Source of the DNA: Candidatus Bathyarchaeota archaeon
Lineage (GTDB): Archaea; Thermoproteota; Bathyarchaeia; TCS64
Direction: 5' to 3'
Length of the DNA stretch: 64,000 bases
Assembly: GCA_026394265.1 (NCBI GenBank)
Contig: JAPKYO010000066.1
Span: 49,257 to 113,256 of the forward strand
Position numbers and translations under genes: made by a program. Under the pieces are notes generated by a model that worked only from the letters and a program-made list of their open reading frames with translations, was not told the origin of the DNA and ran no database searches. Numbering within the stretch: position 1 is the first letter of the stretch; each line of letters starts with the position of its first letter. This document shows positions 7,933 to 16,210 of the stretch, piece after piece.

Positions 7933-8442
7933 CTAGTAGGCGTACTCGACGCGAAGATCCATCTTACGGACCTTCTTCGCTATCTCCGTCAACGCCTGTA
8001 TCCGCTTCTTGCTCAGCCTCTTCGCCCCGCGGGCCGCCAACACGACGCGCGTCTCAGTGCTCCCATCGGGGAGCCAGATGATGTTGATCGTCACGATCTG
8101 CTGCCCCGAGAACAGATCCTCGAGGAACTTACGATCATTCATCCCCGCCTCGATCACGACGACCTTCTTATTCAGGGCGTCACCGAGGTCACGGACGGGC
8201 TTAGGGTTGGCGTTAAACTTGGCCGAGTCCCCCTTACCGACGACGAGGACGAGGAAGCCCCCCGCGTCCACGACGTTTTCAAGGGTAACGGATTGCAGGA
8301 ACTGGTTCTGGCCCTCGTAGCTGATGAGCTTCTTGGCCACTTCCATGTACTCGTTGGATACGGCGCCTGTCTTGATCTTCGTCTGGCACTTCGAGCAGAG
8401 CATGCCGCTCTTGAGACAAAATTCACATAGTTGCGTTTGCAC
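7933..8442 (-). CDS. KH-domain RNA-binding protein (archaeal NusA-like)
   Basis: A 169-residue protein with an N-terminal zinc knuckle (C6, C9, C16, C19 in CEFC...CSKC) and a KH-type RNA-binding region. That region includes VVGKGDSAKFNANPKPVRDLGDALNKKVVVIEAG. The canonical GxxG loop is altered to 'NPKP', an atypical form. The block IVTINIIWLPDGSTETRVVL is characteristic of the archaeal NusA-like/COG1702-type proteins usually annotated as transcription elongation or RNA-binding factors. It is followed by Alba on the same strand, 58 nt away. Joint expression is possible because both bind nucleic acids. Its exact RNA target is not known. Confidence 0.75.
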   Translation of the reverse strand: MQTQLCEFCLKSGMLCSKCQTKIKTGAVSNEYMEVAKKLISYEGQNQFLQSVTLENVVDAGGFLVLVVGKGDSAKFNANPKPVRDLGDALNKKVVVIEAGMNDRKFLEDLFSGQQIVTINIIWLPDGSTETRVVLAARGAKRLSKKRIQALTEIAKKVRKMDLRVEYAY

Positions 8443-8499
8443 TCAGTGATCCTCCGGGCATCCGGGGGAGTCGCCGCGAGAGCCTAATTGTTAGCGCCA

Positions 8500-8775
8500 T
8501 CACGGCTTCAGCACGATCTCGATTGTGCTGACGTTTGAAGGCGTGTTACGCTCCTCGGACTGCATCTGCTCGGTGCCTATCTTTATCTCCTGAACGGTGA
8601 CACTGGGCATGAACCTGTTCCTGAGTACCTCCACGACATCGACAGCCCTGCTGATGGACTGTCCGCGCGCCTTAACTAGGACGATCTCCTGGCCACTCTT
8701 GAAGAGGGTCATGCAGGCGAGGACATAGTTGAGGACAGGCTTGCGTCCGATAAATACGGTGTTAGATCTCTCCAC
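8500..8775 (-). CDS. albA: DNA/RNA-binding protein Alba
   Basis: A 91-residue Alba-family chromatin protein. Alba is a dimeric archaeal protein that coats DNA and RNA. It begins [22 protein letters not shown], including the basic K13-P loop that inserts into nucleic acid. It continues with [25 protein letters not shown], the most conserved helix of the family. The Lys usually acetylated in Sulfolobus Alba corresponds to R12/K13 here. Length and domain are complete. It lies just upstream (in transcription order) of the KH-domain gene on the minus strand. Confidence 0.97.
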   Translation of the reverse strand: MERSNTVFIGRKPVLNYVLACMTLFKSGQEIVLVKARGQSISRAVDVVEVLRNRFMPSVTVQEIKIGTEQMQSEERNTPSNVSTIEIVLKP

Positions 8776-8882
8776 TTTGGACTCCTCCAGATATTCGTTT
8801 TCTGTAGGTGTGCTATGATGGTGTTCTTTCAGTTAAAAGGATATCGGGTTTTCGATAAAATTGCCTATCCCTGCTGTATTAA

Positions 8883-9491
8883 TCACTTATCGTTGTATCT
8901 GTCGTTCTTCCAGACGTCGGCGGTGTTGCTGTAGTAGCCCCGTTCCCAGAAGCCGAGCTTGTCCCGGGTGGAAAACGTGATCCGGGTGAGCCACATGGGC
9001 GACTTGTAAGCATATTTCTGGGGGAACACGAGCCTCATCGGCCCCCCGAGTGGTGGCGATAGCTCCTCACCGTTGAGCCTGTGTGCGAGGACCGCGTCAC
9101 CACCCTGGAGGTCCATGAGGGGAAGGCTCGTCGTGTAGCCGTCGGCGCACTCGAACCACGCGTACTCCACCCCCTTTCTCGGCTGAACCCTATCCTGAAT
9201 CGTCTTGAAGAGGACGCCGCTCCAACGCTGCTTGAGGACGCTCCACCCCTCGACGCAGTGGAAGTCGCTCACAGACTCGACCTGGGGGAGGGCGAGGAAG
9301 TCGGCCCACCTCAGGGCGAGCGGCGACTCCACCTCGCCGTCGACAGCGAGGCCCCACTCATCCCTCGGGATGTCCGGTAGGACGCGCGTTATTCCGGGGT
9401 GGTCTACTCCCCACCGGAGTATACCGGGTATCGGCGCCTGGTCGGGGGGCATCCCGCCCCTCGGCTCCGCCTTTTTCTTCCTCCAGAACAA
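8883..9491 (-). CDS. Molybdopterin-dependent oxidoreductase (sulfite-oxidase fold)
   Basis: This 202-residue protein matches the molybdenum-binding domain of the sulfite oxidase/YedY (MsrP) family. Cys79 in DFHCVEGWSVLKQRW is the Mo ligand. ECADGYTTSLPL and GGPMRLVFPQKYAYKSPMWLTRI form the rest of the cofactor pocket. It has no twin-Arg signal, heme domain or dimerisation domain, so it is a minimal, probably cytoplasmic version. YedY-type enzymes reduce methionine sulfoxide; the substrate here is unknown. It is a single gene, divergent from nth, with 87 nt between them. Confidence 0.88.
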   Translation of the reverse strand: MFWRKKKAEPRGGMPPDQAPIPGILRWGVDHPGITRVLPDIPRDEWGLAVDGEVESPLALRWADFLALPQVESVSDFHCVEGWSVLKQRWSGVLFKTIQDRVQPRKGVEYAWFECADGYTTSLPLMDLQGGDAVLAHRLNGEELSPPLGGPMRLVFPQKYAYKSPMWLTRITFSTRDKLGFWERGYYSNTADVWKNDRYNDK

Positions 9492-9578
9492 CGTCGAGTA
9501 AACCCGTTCAAACCGGGGGCAATAAATCCTGCGCCCCGCCCTCGAATGGGTTAAACGCGCAGGCAGCGACGCATAACC

Positions 9579-10235
9579 ATGGACGAGAGGGAGAGAGCCG
9601 AGAAGATCATAGCGAGCCTAGAGACAGCCTACCCATACGAGGAGGGCACCATACTCCACTGGAAGACCCCCCTCGAGCTCCTCGTCGCCACCATCCTCTC
9701 GGCGCAGAGCACAGACGAGCAGATCAACAAGCTCACCCCCGCCCTCTTCAAGAGATACAAAACCGCCAAGGACTACGCCGACGCAAACATAGACGAACTA
9801 GAACTCTACATACGCTCCTCCGGATTCTACCACCGGAAAGCGGAGCTCATCCAGACCGCCTGCCGCCAGATAGTCGCCGATTACGGAGGCGAGGTCCCCC
9901 GAACCATGGAAGACCTCCTCACGCTCAAGGGCGTCGCGAGGAAGACGGCGAACATCGTCCTCGGGAACGCCTACGGCGTCGTCGAGGGCATAGCAGTCGA
10001 CACACACGTCATGCGCCTGAGCCAGCGCCTCAGATGGTCAGGGGAGACGGACAGGGACAAGATAGAGCAGGACCTCCTGCGGCTCATCCCATACGACAAG
10101 TGGTACGAGGTCAACTACCTCCTCATAACACACGGTAGACGCATCTGCGACGCCAAGAAGCCGGACTGCGGAGGCTGCGTCATAAACAAGCTATGCCCAT
10201 CCGCCTTCACGTTCAAACACAACAAGCCAAACTAG
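9579..10235 (+). CDS. nth: Endonuclease III, DNA glycosylase/AP lyase
   Basis: A 218-residue base-excision repair enzyme that removes oxidised pyrimidines and nicks the abasic site. The helix-hairpin-helix is at LTLKGVARKTANIVLGNAYG, with catalytic Lys122. The essential Asp is D141 in IAVDTHVMRL. The [4Fe-4S] cluster ligands are C190, C197, C200 and C206, the canonical C-x6-C-x2-C-x5-C. All key residues are present and the length is standard. The start ATG 9579 is supported by domain length. It is followed 37 nt later by a small Cys-containing protein on the same strand. Confidence 0.97.
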   Translation: MDERERAEKIIASLETAYPYEEGTILHWKTPLELLVATILSAQSTDEQINKLTPALFKRYKTAKDYADANIDELELYIRSSGFYHRKAELIQTACRQIVADYGGEVPRTMEDLLTLKGVARKTANIVLGNAYGVVEGIAVDTHVMRLSQRLRWSGETDRDKIEQDLLRLIPYDKWYEVNYLLITHGRRICDAKKPDCGGCVINKLCPSAFTFKHNKPN

Positions 10236-10272
10236 AGACGTTTTTCAACACCGCTTCCCACACCCAGACCAG

Positions 10273-10458
10273 ATGAAGGACACGCCGCTCTACGAGACCC
10301 CCCACATGAACCACGAAAGGCACCTATGCGCTCTAGTCGAGAAGGGGACGACCATCGCGGAGTACAAGGAACTCGTCAGAGACCCAAAGTACGTCTGCTG
10401 GTTCTGCAGAAGGGTGGCAAACGATAAGGACAGGCTCTGCCACCCCCTCCCCCTCTAG
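10273..10458 (+). CDS. Small Cys/His protein, 61 aa
   Basis: A short protein downstream of nth. It has a probable metal site: C19 early, CWFC at residues 42-45 (VCWFCRRVANDKDRLCHPLPL) and a final C-H pair. The pattern resembles small zinc-binding proteins, but I do not recognise the family. It lacks a membrane segment. Position and strand suggest co-transcription with nth, but a functional link is only a guess. Confidence 0.6.
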   Translation: MKDTPLYETPHMNHERHLCALVEKGTTIAEYKELVRDPKYVCWFCRRVANDKDRLCHPLPL

Positions 10459-10574
10459 CCAGTTACAGCCGCCTCCCCGCTAGATGCCGCTGCCTTTGCT
10501 TTATAACGGGTGCCTCCACGGTTCAACACGTCGGACGACTACAATCTATTATCCCGTAGCATCCGATACCAGCA

Positions 10575-11132
10575 TCAGGGGGCTGAAGAGGCTCCAAATT
10601 CTCCGAAATAACGCGACTTGACGTAGATCTGCTTGTAGACCTTTGCCTTGCTCAGCGTCCGCTCATGCTCCTTCTTCATATACTGAATGTTGGCTTCCGT
10701 GACCTCGCCCTTGGGCTCGGCTGGGATTCCTAGCGCGACCATCTTGGGTGGGATGATCTTCCTCGGACTGACGAGGGCGCCTGAACCGACCATCGCGCCT
10801 TCACCGATCTCCGCTCGATCGAGAACGACTGCCTGGATGCCGATTATGGCGTTGTTCCCGATCTTGGCGCCGTGGATCGTCGCGCCGTGGCTGACTATGA
10901 CGTCGGAGCCGATGCTGACGGGGTTGCCCGTCGGCGCCTCGATCAGACACCCCTCCAGAACCGTCGTGCGCGCCCCGATGATTACCTTGTCGTCGTCACC
11001 GCGTATCACGGCGTTCGTCCAGACGTTTACATCCTCATCGAGGGTGACGTCCCCTATGATCCAGCTCCCGGGGGCGAGGAAGACGCTCGGGTGCACCTTG
11101 GGCTTCTTGCCCTCAAACTCGACAACAGACAT
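10575..11132 (-). CDS. Gamma-carbonic-anhydrase-like protein, one zinc His missing
   Basis: 185 residues of left-handed beta-helix hexapeptide repeats (I-G-x-x-x-x runs through residues 25-130), as in gamma carbonic anhydrases (Cam, CamH, YrdA, PaaY). The conserved helix parts RGDDDKVIIGARTTV and SHGATIHGAKIGNNAIIG are present. Two zinc His are kept (H82, H87). The first, expected in 'x-x-G-x-x-I-H', is replaced by Glu65 in EGCLIEAPTG. Reversible CO2 hydration would probably be lost or altered; a different hydrolase, thioesterase or acyltransferase role is possible. It lies 33 nt upstream of the nadA end, all on the minus strand. Confidence 0.88.
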   Translation of the reverse strand: MSVVEFEGKKPKVHPSVFLAPGSWIIGDVTLDEDVNVWTNAVIRGDDDKVIIGARTTVLEGCLIEAPTGNPVSIGSDVIVSHGATIHGAKIGNNAIIGIQAVVLDRAEIGEGAMVGSGALVSPRKIIPPKMVALGIPAEPKGEVTEANIQYMKKEHERTLSKAKVYKQIYVKSRYFGEFGASSAP

Positions 11133-11165
11133 GCTTGGAAAAATGGGGGACGCCGATGAAAAGGA

Positions 11166-12098
11166 TTACTTACTCATCTCAAGCATGCGCTGGATCGGCT
11201 TCAGCGCCCTGAGCCGCAGATCCTCGGGGACCTTGACGACTGGCTTCTCGTCCCTCAGCGCCTCGTAGGTATTCTGGAGGGTTATCCGCTTCATCGTGGG
11301 GCACTCAAGGTTTGAGTCGGCGGGTAGGATGGTTTTGCCGGGTATCTCTCGGCGCAGCCTCTCGGCCATACCTATCTCGGTGGCGATTATGAAGGTCTTC
11401 GCCGTGGACTCCTTGCACCGCTTGTACATTCCACCCGTTGAGAGGACGAAGTCGGCCCTATCCTGAAGCTCGGGTTCACACTCGGGGTGGACCAGAAGCT
11501 CCGCATCCGGGTGCCGCCTCTTCAACTCCATCGCCTTCTCGCCCTTCCCGAGCAGGCGGTGGGTGTTACAGAACCCGTGCGCGGGCGCCGGGATGAGCTT
11601 GACGTCTGGGACCCTCTTGGAGACGTAGTAGCCGAGGTTCCAGTCCGGGCCAAAGATGACCTCCTTCGCTCCTAGCTTCTCAACTATCGGGGCGGCGTTC
11701 GCCGAGGTGCATACGACGTCGCACTCGGCCTTTGCCTCGGCGAGGGTGTTCACGTAGAGGACGACGGGGACTCCGGGGTGAGCCTTCTTGATGCCTAGCA
11801 GCGTCTTTACGGGAAGCTGCGCCGCCATAGGGCAGCATGCGCGCGTGTTCGGCAGCAGCACCTTCTTCCCGGGGTTGAGGATGCTCGCCGTCTCAGCCAT
11901 GAAGTCGACGCCGCAGAAGACTATGATGTCGGCCTCGACCCCCTGAGCCTTCCTGCACAATTCGAGGCTGTCCCCGATGAGGTCGGCTATCCCCTGTATC
12001 TCGGGTATCTGGTAGTTGTGGACGAGTAGGACGGCGTTCTTCTCCTCCTTCAACTCCTTAATCTTTAACTGCAGTTCCTTCGTCTCTTCCACGTTCAA
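11166..12098 (-). CDS. nadA: Quinolinate synthase A
   Basis: A 310-residue NadA that condenses iminoaspartate with dihydroxyacetone phosphate to quinolinate, an early step of NAD synthesis. Three cluster Cys are recognisable: C89 (RACCPMA), C177 (GFCNTHRL) and C266 (LECPTMKRITL). They hold the [4Fe-4S] cluster. HNYQ near residue 27 and DSLEL near 43 are further family marks. Its ATG overlaps the nadC stop by 4 nt (ATGA), so nadC-nadA is a coupled operon. No nadB or aspartate dehydrogenase is in the window, so the iminoaspartate source lies elsewhere. Confidence 0.97.
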   Translation of the reverse strand: MNVEETKELQLKIKELKEEKNAVLLVHNYQIPEIQGIADLIGDSLELCRKAQGVEADIIVFCGVDFMAETASILNPGKKVLLPNTRACCPMAAQLPVKTLLGIKKAHPGVPVVLYVNTLAEAKAECDVVCTSANAAPIVEKLGAKEVIFGPDWNLGYYVSKRVPDVKLIPAPAHGFCNTHRLLGKGEKAMELKRRHPDAELLVHPECEPELQDRADFVLSTGGMYKRCKESTAKTFIIATEIGMAERLRREIPGKTILPADSNLECPTMKRITLQNTYEALRDEKPVVKVPEDLRLRALKPIQRMLEMSK

Positions 12099-12988
12099 GC
12101 GTTCATGCCTCTGTTCATTCTTATCTCGAGTTTTACGTCGAGGGCCTTCACCGAGTGGGTGAGGCTGCCGAGGGAGACGACGTCGACGCCCGATGAGGCG
12201 TACTCGGCGGCATTCTCGGGGGTTATTCCGCCTGAGGCCTCGAACAGCCTGCCTTCACACAGACCCTTGGACCGTAGAGCAGCGAGAACCTCTCTGATCT
12301 TCGATGGATTCATGTTGTCTAACATGATTATGTCCGCCCCCGCGAGCGCGGCTTCCTCAGCCTGGGCGTAGTCTCGGACCTCGACCTCGATCTTCTTCGT
12401 GAAGCTGACCCGCTCCCGTGCGAGGCGTATGGCCTCGGTAACGCTCGGGAGGAGTTCGAGGTGGTTATCCTTGATGAGGACGCAGTCGTCGAGCCTTAGG
12501 CGGTGCGTGTCTCCCCCGCCGAGTTCGACGGCCTTCTTCTCCAGGTTCCTCAAGCCGGGGTGAGTCTTCCTCGTCGCGGCGACTCGAGTCTTTGGGTTTG
12601 CGCTCCGGGCGCTCCTCACCGTTGTTGCGGTGGCTGTCGCTATGCCGGACATGTGGGAGACTATGTTCAGGGCGACGCGTTCACCCGCCAGCAACGCCCT
12701 CGCCGGGCCCTCGATCTCAAGCAGGTGTTTCTTCGCCTCGACACTCGCGCCGTCGAGGGCACGCTGTTTGACATCACACCCGAGAAGGGTGAAGATAGCC
12801 GCCGCCTCTTCGAGCCCAGCCGCTACGCCGGGCTCCCTGAAGAAGAGCCTGGCCTCTGCGCGCTGTTCACGCCGTATGAGGGCATCGGATGTTATATCAC
12901 CGTAGCCCAAGTCCTCGGAAAGGAACCCCCTGACAAGCTCCTCCGCAATTGGGTTCCGCTCCACCTTTTTCCCGTCCATAGTAGTCAA
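12095..12988 (-). CDS. nadC: Nicotinate-nucleotide pyrophosphorylase (carboxylating)
   Basis: The 297-residue quinolinate phosphoribosyltransferase turns quinolinate and PRPP into nicotinate mononucleotide, the step after NadA. Family motifs: FLSEDLGYGDITSDAL near the N-terminus, ALNIVSHMSGIAT, AATRKTHPGLRNLEKKAVELGGGDTHRLRLDD (phosphate/quinolinate pocket), IKVEVRD-like EVEVRDYAQAEE, IIMLDNM and EASGGITPENAAEYASSGVDVVSLGSLTH. All substrate-binding Arg/His/Lys blocks are present. It precedes nadA with a 4-nt overlap. An ATG at 12979 is a second possible start. Confidence 0.97.
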   Translation of the reverse strand: MTTMDGKKVERNPIAEELVRGFLSEDLGYGDITSDALIRREQRAEARLFFREPGVAAGLEEAAAIFTLLGCDVKQRALDGASVEAKKHLLEIEGPARALLAGERVALNIVSHMSGIATATATTVRSARSANPKTRVAATRKTHPGLRNLEKKAVELGGGDTHRLRLDDCVLIKDNHLELLPSVTEAIRLARERVSFTKKIEVEVRDYAQAEEAALAGADIIMLDNMNPSKIREVLAALRSKGLCEGRLFEASGGITPENAAEYASSGVDVVSLGSLTHSVKALDVKLEIRMNRGMNA

Positions 12989-13115
12989 CCTTTGGAGGGG
13001 TTTCTCTACTTCAACGGTGAAGACGATTTAAAGGTTTCCACGCTTTATTGGGGGTTAAACGGGGAAACAATGCATCTCCGAAGCCTTTTATCCGGTTCAT
13101 CACCCGTATCCCGCC

Positions 13116-13505
13116 ATGGACTACAGGCGCTACCTAGTTGAAGCGGGGACAGGGATCGATCTCCACGGCGAGGACGCGACGAAGGCGGCCCAGAGGGCGG
13201 TCAAGGACGCGATAAGCCACAGCAGCCTGGTCGGGCTGAGCCAGCTGTTCAAGATCGAGAGCTTCTCGGAGATGGAGGACGCATTGATGGTTGATGTCAC
13301 GATCGCGGCCCCCGACCCGGAGAAGGTGGACGGCGAGAAGGTGCTCTCCACGCTCCCCGAGGGGAAGAGGAGGATACGCATCGTGAAGGGCGGGCTCAAG
13401 TTCCCCGATGAGTCCACGAAGGATGAGGCGAAGACCCACCCGATCGTGATGGTCAACGCCGTCATCGTGGTGCTCGTTGACGTGGATAAGGTGCCTAGGA
13501 AGTAG
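13116..13505 (+). CDS. Lin0512-family protein
   Basis: This 129-residue protein belongs to the Lin0512 family of conserved hypotheticals. The opening strand YLVEAGTGIDLHGEDATKAAQRAVKDAISHSSLVGL is diagnostic, followed by VDVTIAAPDPEKVDGEKVL and HPIVMVNAVIVVLVD. The family is small, widely spread in archaea and bacteria, and has no assigned reaction. The fold is probably alpha/beta, soluble. TTTTAT at about 13087 precedes ATG 13116 by about 27 nt, so the mRNA should be leaderless. It is divergent from nadC and converges with the next gene. Confidence 0.85.
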   Translation: MDYRRYLVEAGTGIDLHGEDATKAAQRAVKDAISHSSLVGLSQLFKIESFSEMEDALMVDVTIAAPDPEKVDGEKVLSTLPEGKRRIRIVKGGLKFPDESTKDEAKTHPIVMVNAVIVVLVDVDKVPRK

Positions 13506-13510
13506 GGGGC

Positions 13511-13864
13511 TTAGAGCTCCTTACCGCACTTCGTGCAGAACTTGGCGTATCTCGTGTTCTCTTTTCCACAAACCCTGCAGAATACGGGGCCAGTCTTCTC
13601 CTTCACCGACGTTTTCGCCGTGTTGACGCCCTTCTCGACCTCGCTAGCGACCTCACGGAACGTCTCCTGAACGATCTTGACGCCGTCGTCTATCGCCCTC
13701 GATGCCTTCTGGAGGGCTACATCCATCTCCAGTCTCCAGTGTGGGTCGGATGCCCAGGGTATGGATACGCCTTCCTTGATCCCTTTCTCGGTTCTCACGC
13801 CGCACTTGGGGCAGAAGTTTGTCTCAGCATCCAGTTCCTTGCTACAGTTTGAACAATATGTCAT
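13511..13864 (-). CDS. Double zinc-ribbon protein
   Basis: 117 residues with a zinc ribbon at each end. The N-terminal one has CSNC (4-7) and CPKC (18-21). The C-terminal one has CRVC (about 96-99) and CTKC (about 111-114). Between them lies an amphipathic helical stretch (DVALQKASRAIDDGVKIVQETFREVASEVEKG) likely to form a coiled coil. This arrangement is common in archaeal proteins of unknown function, often membrane- or partner-associated. There is no catalytic motif. It sits on the minus strand between a convergent Lin0512 gene and a chelatase-like gene. Confidence 0.75.
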   Translation of the reverse strand: MTYCSNCSKELDAETNFCPKCGVRTEKGIKEGVSIPWASDPHWRLEMDVALQKASRAIDDGVKIVQETFREVASEVEKGVNTAKTSVKEKTGPVFCRVCGKENTRYAKFCTKCGKEL

Positions 13865-13930
13865 GGACTTACACCTAATCCTCGCTTGGGAACTAGTGCT
13901 CTTTAATCTTTCCGAGCCAGGCTAGGGAGA

Positions 13931-15154
13931 CTACTTGGCGGCGTCTATCCTCTCCATGATCGCCTGGATGGTGAGCGGGCTGTTGTCCCACGCACCCATG
14001 TTGATCAACGCCACCCCATCTGGCACGTTCGAGGCGTAAACCAGATCGGGTACGTCACACTGGCTGTGTATAGCATCAGCGCTAATGCTCGCGGAGTAGA
14101 ACAGAATCTTCTCGACGCCCCCGGCGAGGAGTTCCCGGATCCTCGGCGCGGGCTTCGGCTCCTTGAACTCCGTCCAGGCGACGCCGATGTTCTCAGTCAC
14201 GTAGCCATCCTCGACGAAGGCACGCATGATGCTCTCCTCGAACGCCTTCTCCTGCTGCGTCTCCGCGGCGAACTCTTTATCCCATTCGTCAGGCTGGCCG
14301 TGGCCGACGAGCAGTATGCCCACCTTCTTCTTCGGCGTCCCCTGGAGCACCGCGTTGGCGCGGTCGACGAACATCCTGTGCATCAACGTGGAGTCCCAGA
14401 GGGGCTTCGTGAATGCGACTGATGCGCCGTACTCCTCGACGTGGAGCGCCTCGACCATCTTCTCCCCCTCGAGCGTGTGGTTTGACTGCGTCACGAAGAC
14501 CTCGGCGAGTACAATCCTGCTCGCCCCCTCGTTTAGTGCCTGTATCACGGCGACGTCTGGGCGGGGATTGTAGTCGAGGAAACTAAGATAGAGGCGCGTC
14601 GACTCGTCGCCGCGGCGCCTGTACTCCTGCTCGATCTCCTTGAGTCTGAGCACGTGAAGCATGTAGTGGTCGCTCTTCCCCACTCTGAGGTAGCGGTTTC
14701 TGAGGTTGTATAGGAAGAGTGGGCGCAGTAGCCACGGCATGAAGGAGACCCCCTGATCGTCGAACTCCCTGAACTGCTTGATCCAGTTGATGGGTGTGTA
14801 GGTCGGTGACTCGCCGTGTGTGAAATAGACGACTGCGGTGTGTCCGAGGCCCGCGTCCCCCTTGTGTCGGTGTATGGGAGGCAGCACACGCTTCTCATCA
14901 GCGGCCAGAACCCTCGCAGCCATGATGACGTAGCCACCGAGGAACGCAGCGACACATAACCCGAGCGCTGTCGCCACACCCGTCCAGTCCCCCCAGAAAC
15001 CCAGATACACCGCGACCCCGGTGGCGAAGACCATCACACACGTGTTTAGGAGGTACGAACTCATCCTGAGTGGGTGAACGACTAGGTAGCCGAGGAATAG
15101 GATCCCGGCGAGGAAGGCGAACGCCGCGGGGATCAACAGGGAGACAACGTCCAT
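13931..15154 (-). CDS. Membrane-anchored chelatase-like protein
   Basis: About 407 residues from ATG 15154 (an upstream GTG/TTG extension is possible but adds no conserved text). The first 100 residues form three to four hydrophobic segments (VVSLLIPAAFAFLAGILFLGY, then two more). Residue 110 onward resembles class II chelatases. VVYFTHGESPTYTPINWIKQF recalls ferrochelatase N-domains. VGILLVGHGQPDEWDKEF is the CbiX/HemH-like 'GHG' strand with the metal-binding His. A second half strand (KILFYSASISADAIHSQCD) carries another His. It may insert metal into a tetrapyrrole at the membrane, or be a non-catalytic relative. Divergent from the SPFH gene. Confidence 0.65.
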   Translation of the reverse strand: MDVVSLLIPAAFAFLAGILFLGYLVVHPLRMSSYLLNTCVMVFATGVAVYLGFWGDWTGVATALGLCVAAFLGGYVIMAARVLAADEKRVLPPIHRHKGDAGLGHTAVVYFTHGESPTYTPINWIKQFREFDDQGVSFMPWLLRPLFLYNLRNRYLRVGKSDHYMLHVLRLKEIEQEYRRRGDESTRLYLSFLDYNPRPDVAVIQALNEGASRIVLAEVFVTQSNHTLEGEKMVEALHVEEYGASVAFTKPLWDSTLMHRMFVDRANAVLQGTPKKKVGILLVGHGQPDEWDKEFAAETQQEKAFEESIMRAFVEDGYVTENIGVAWTEFKEPKPAPRIRELLAGGVEKILFYSASISADAIHSQCDVPDLVYASNVPDGVALINMGAWDNSPLTIQAIMERIDAAK

Positions 15155-15258
15155 GGCAGAAAACAGACATCTTTGACGATTAAAACCCTGCCACGAATCC
15201 GAAAAAGGTACCCTTAACACCGAGGACGCGAGAGAGTAACCCAACAAGAGGAATAAAA

Positions 15259-16161
15259 ATGACAGAATACAGATACCCTAAGTTCCCGGTACTAGTACCA
15301 ATTGCCGTTATCGCGCTCGTAGTCATCGGCGTCTTCGCCCTGCTATCCGGCGCCAGCGTGGGCGTCGGCGACGTCGCACTCGTCGTAGACCCACTCAGCG
15401 GAACCGTCAGCAACCCCGTCGTGGGTCCCCGCTGGTTCGTCAAGCTCCCCTATCAGAGCGTCGTAAAGGTCCCGTACTCGACCCAGTACCTCATCCTCAG
15501 CGACAGCGACCCTAACGCCGACTTCGCGAGCCTCATGTGCTTCAGCAGCGAGGGCATCGAGGTAAAAACGGACGTCGTCGTCCGCTTTGGCATCGACGTG
15601 AACAAGGCCGCCGCCCTCTACCAGAGCTACCCCGCCATGAACTGGGAGCTGACCACCATCAACAGCATAACCAGCGAGACCACCAAGGGCATAACCAAGA
15701 ACTACACATGGATCGAGATCAAGGACAAGCGTGTCGAGCTCGCCAACCAGATACAGGCCGCCATAGTGGTTGCTCTGAGCGATGAGCCGAGCCTCAAGGG
15801 CGCCATAATCAACATAGAGGTCGACCTGAAGAACGTCGCCTTCCCCCAGACGCTCGTTAACGAGCTTCAGGCAACCGTCGCCGCGCAGCAGGCGGTCGTG
15901 ACGGCGGAGAACCAGAGGAAGAGCGCGCTCATCCTCGCCAACGCGACGGCGCAGACGGCCCTCATACAGGCTCAGGGTGAGGCGAACGCCCAGGTCGCAC
16001 GCGCCAAGGGTGAAGCCGACGCCATACAGCAGATAATCGCCGTCGTTGGCCAGGATGGCTGGCAGACCTACTACAACATGCAGAAGCTGAAGGAGATCAG
16101 CCCCAACATCGGCACCCTGATCGTTGGCATGGACGGGAACTTCCTCGTCCCCTTAAAGTAA
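15259..16161 (+). CDS. SPFH/Band 7 (prohibitin-like) membrane protein
   Basis: A 300-residue protein. One membrane segment near residues 11-33 (VLVPIAVIALVVIGVFALL) is followed by a band-7/SPFH domain (about 35-200) with GVGDVALVVDPLSG and EGIEVKTDVVVRFGI. A helical Ala/Gln/Glu-rich stretch (about 205-260: QQAVVTAENQRKSALIL, AQGEANAQVARAKGEADA) is typical of prohibitin/stomatin oligomerisation. Such proteins form large rings or membrane domains that scaffold proteases and channels. There is no NfeD partner next to it. T-rich DNA follows the stop codon. Confidence 0.9.
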   Translation: MTEYRYPKFPVLVPIAVIALVVIGVFALLSGASVGVGDVALVVDPLSGTVSNPVVGPRWFVKLPYQSVVKVPYSTQYLILSDSDPNADFASLMCFSSEGIEVKTDVVVRFGIDVNKAAALYQSYPAMNWELTTINSITSETTKGITKNYTWIEIKDKRVELANQIQAAIVVALSDEPSLKGAIINIEVDLKNVAFPQTLVNELQATVAAQQAVVTAENQRKSALILANATAQTALIQAQGEANAQVARAKGEADAIQQIIAVVGQDGWQTYYNMQKLKEISPNIGTLIVGMDGNFLVPLK

Positions 16162-16176
16162 ACTTTTTTCTCGTTA
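16162..16176 (+). terminator. T-tract after the SPFH gene
   Basis: A T6 tract (ACTTTTTTC) directly follows the TAA at 16159-16161. It suits archaeal T-tract termination. Confidence 0.4.
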
Positions 16177-16210
16177 TCTACTGCCACGCAAGCTGGGGGG
16201 TGACCCCCGC

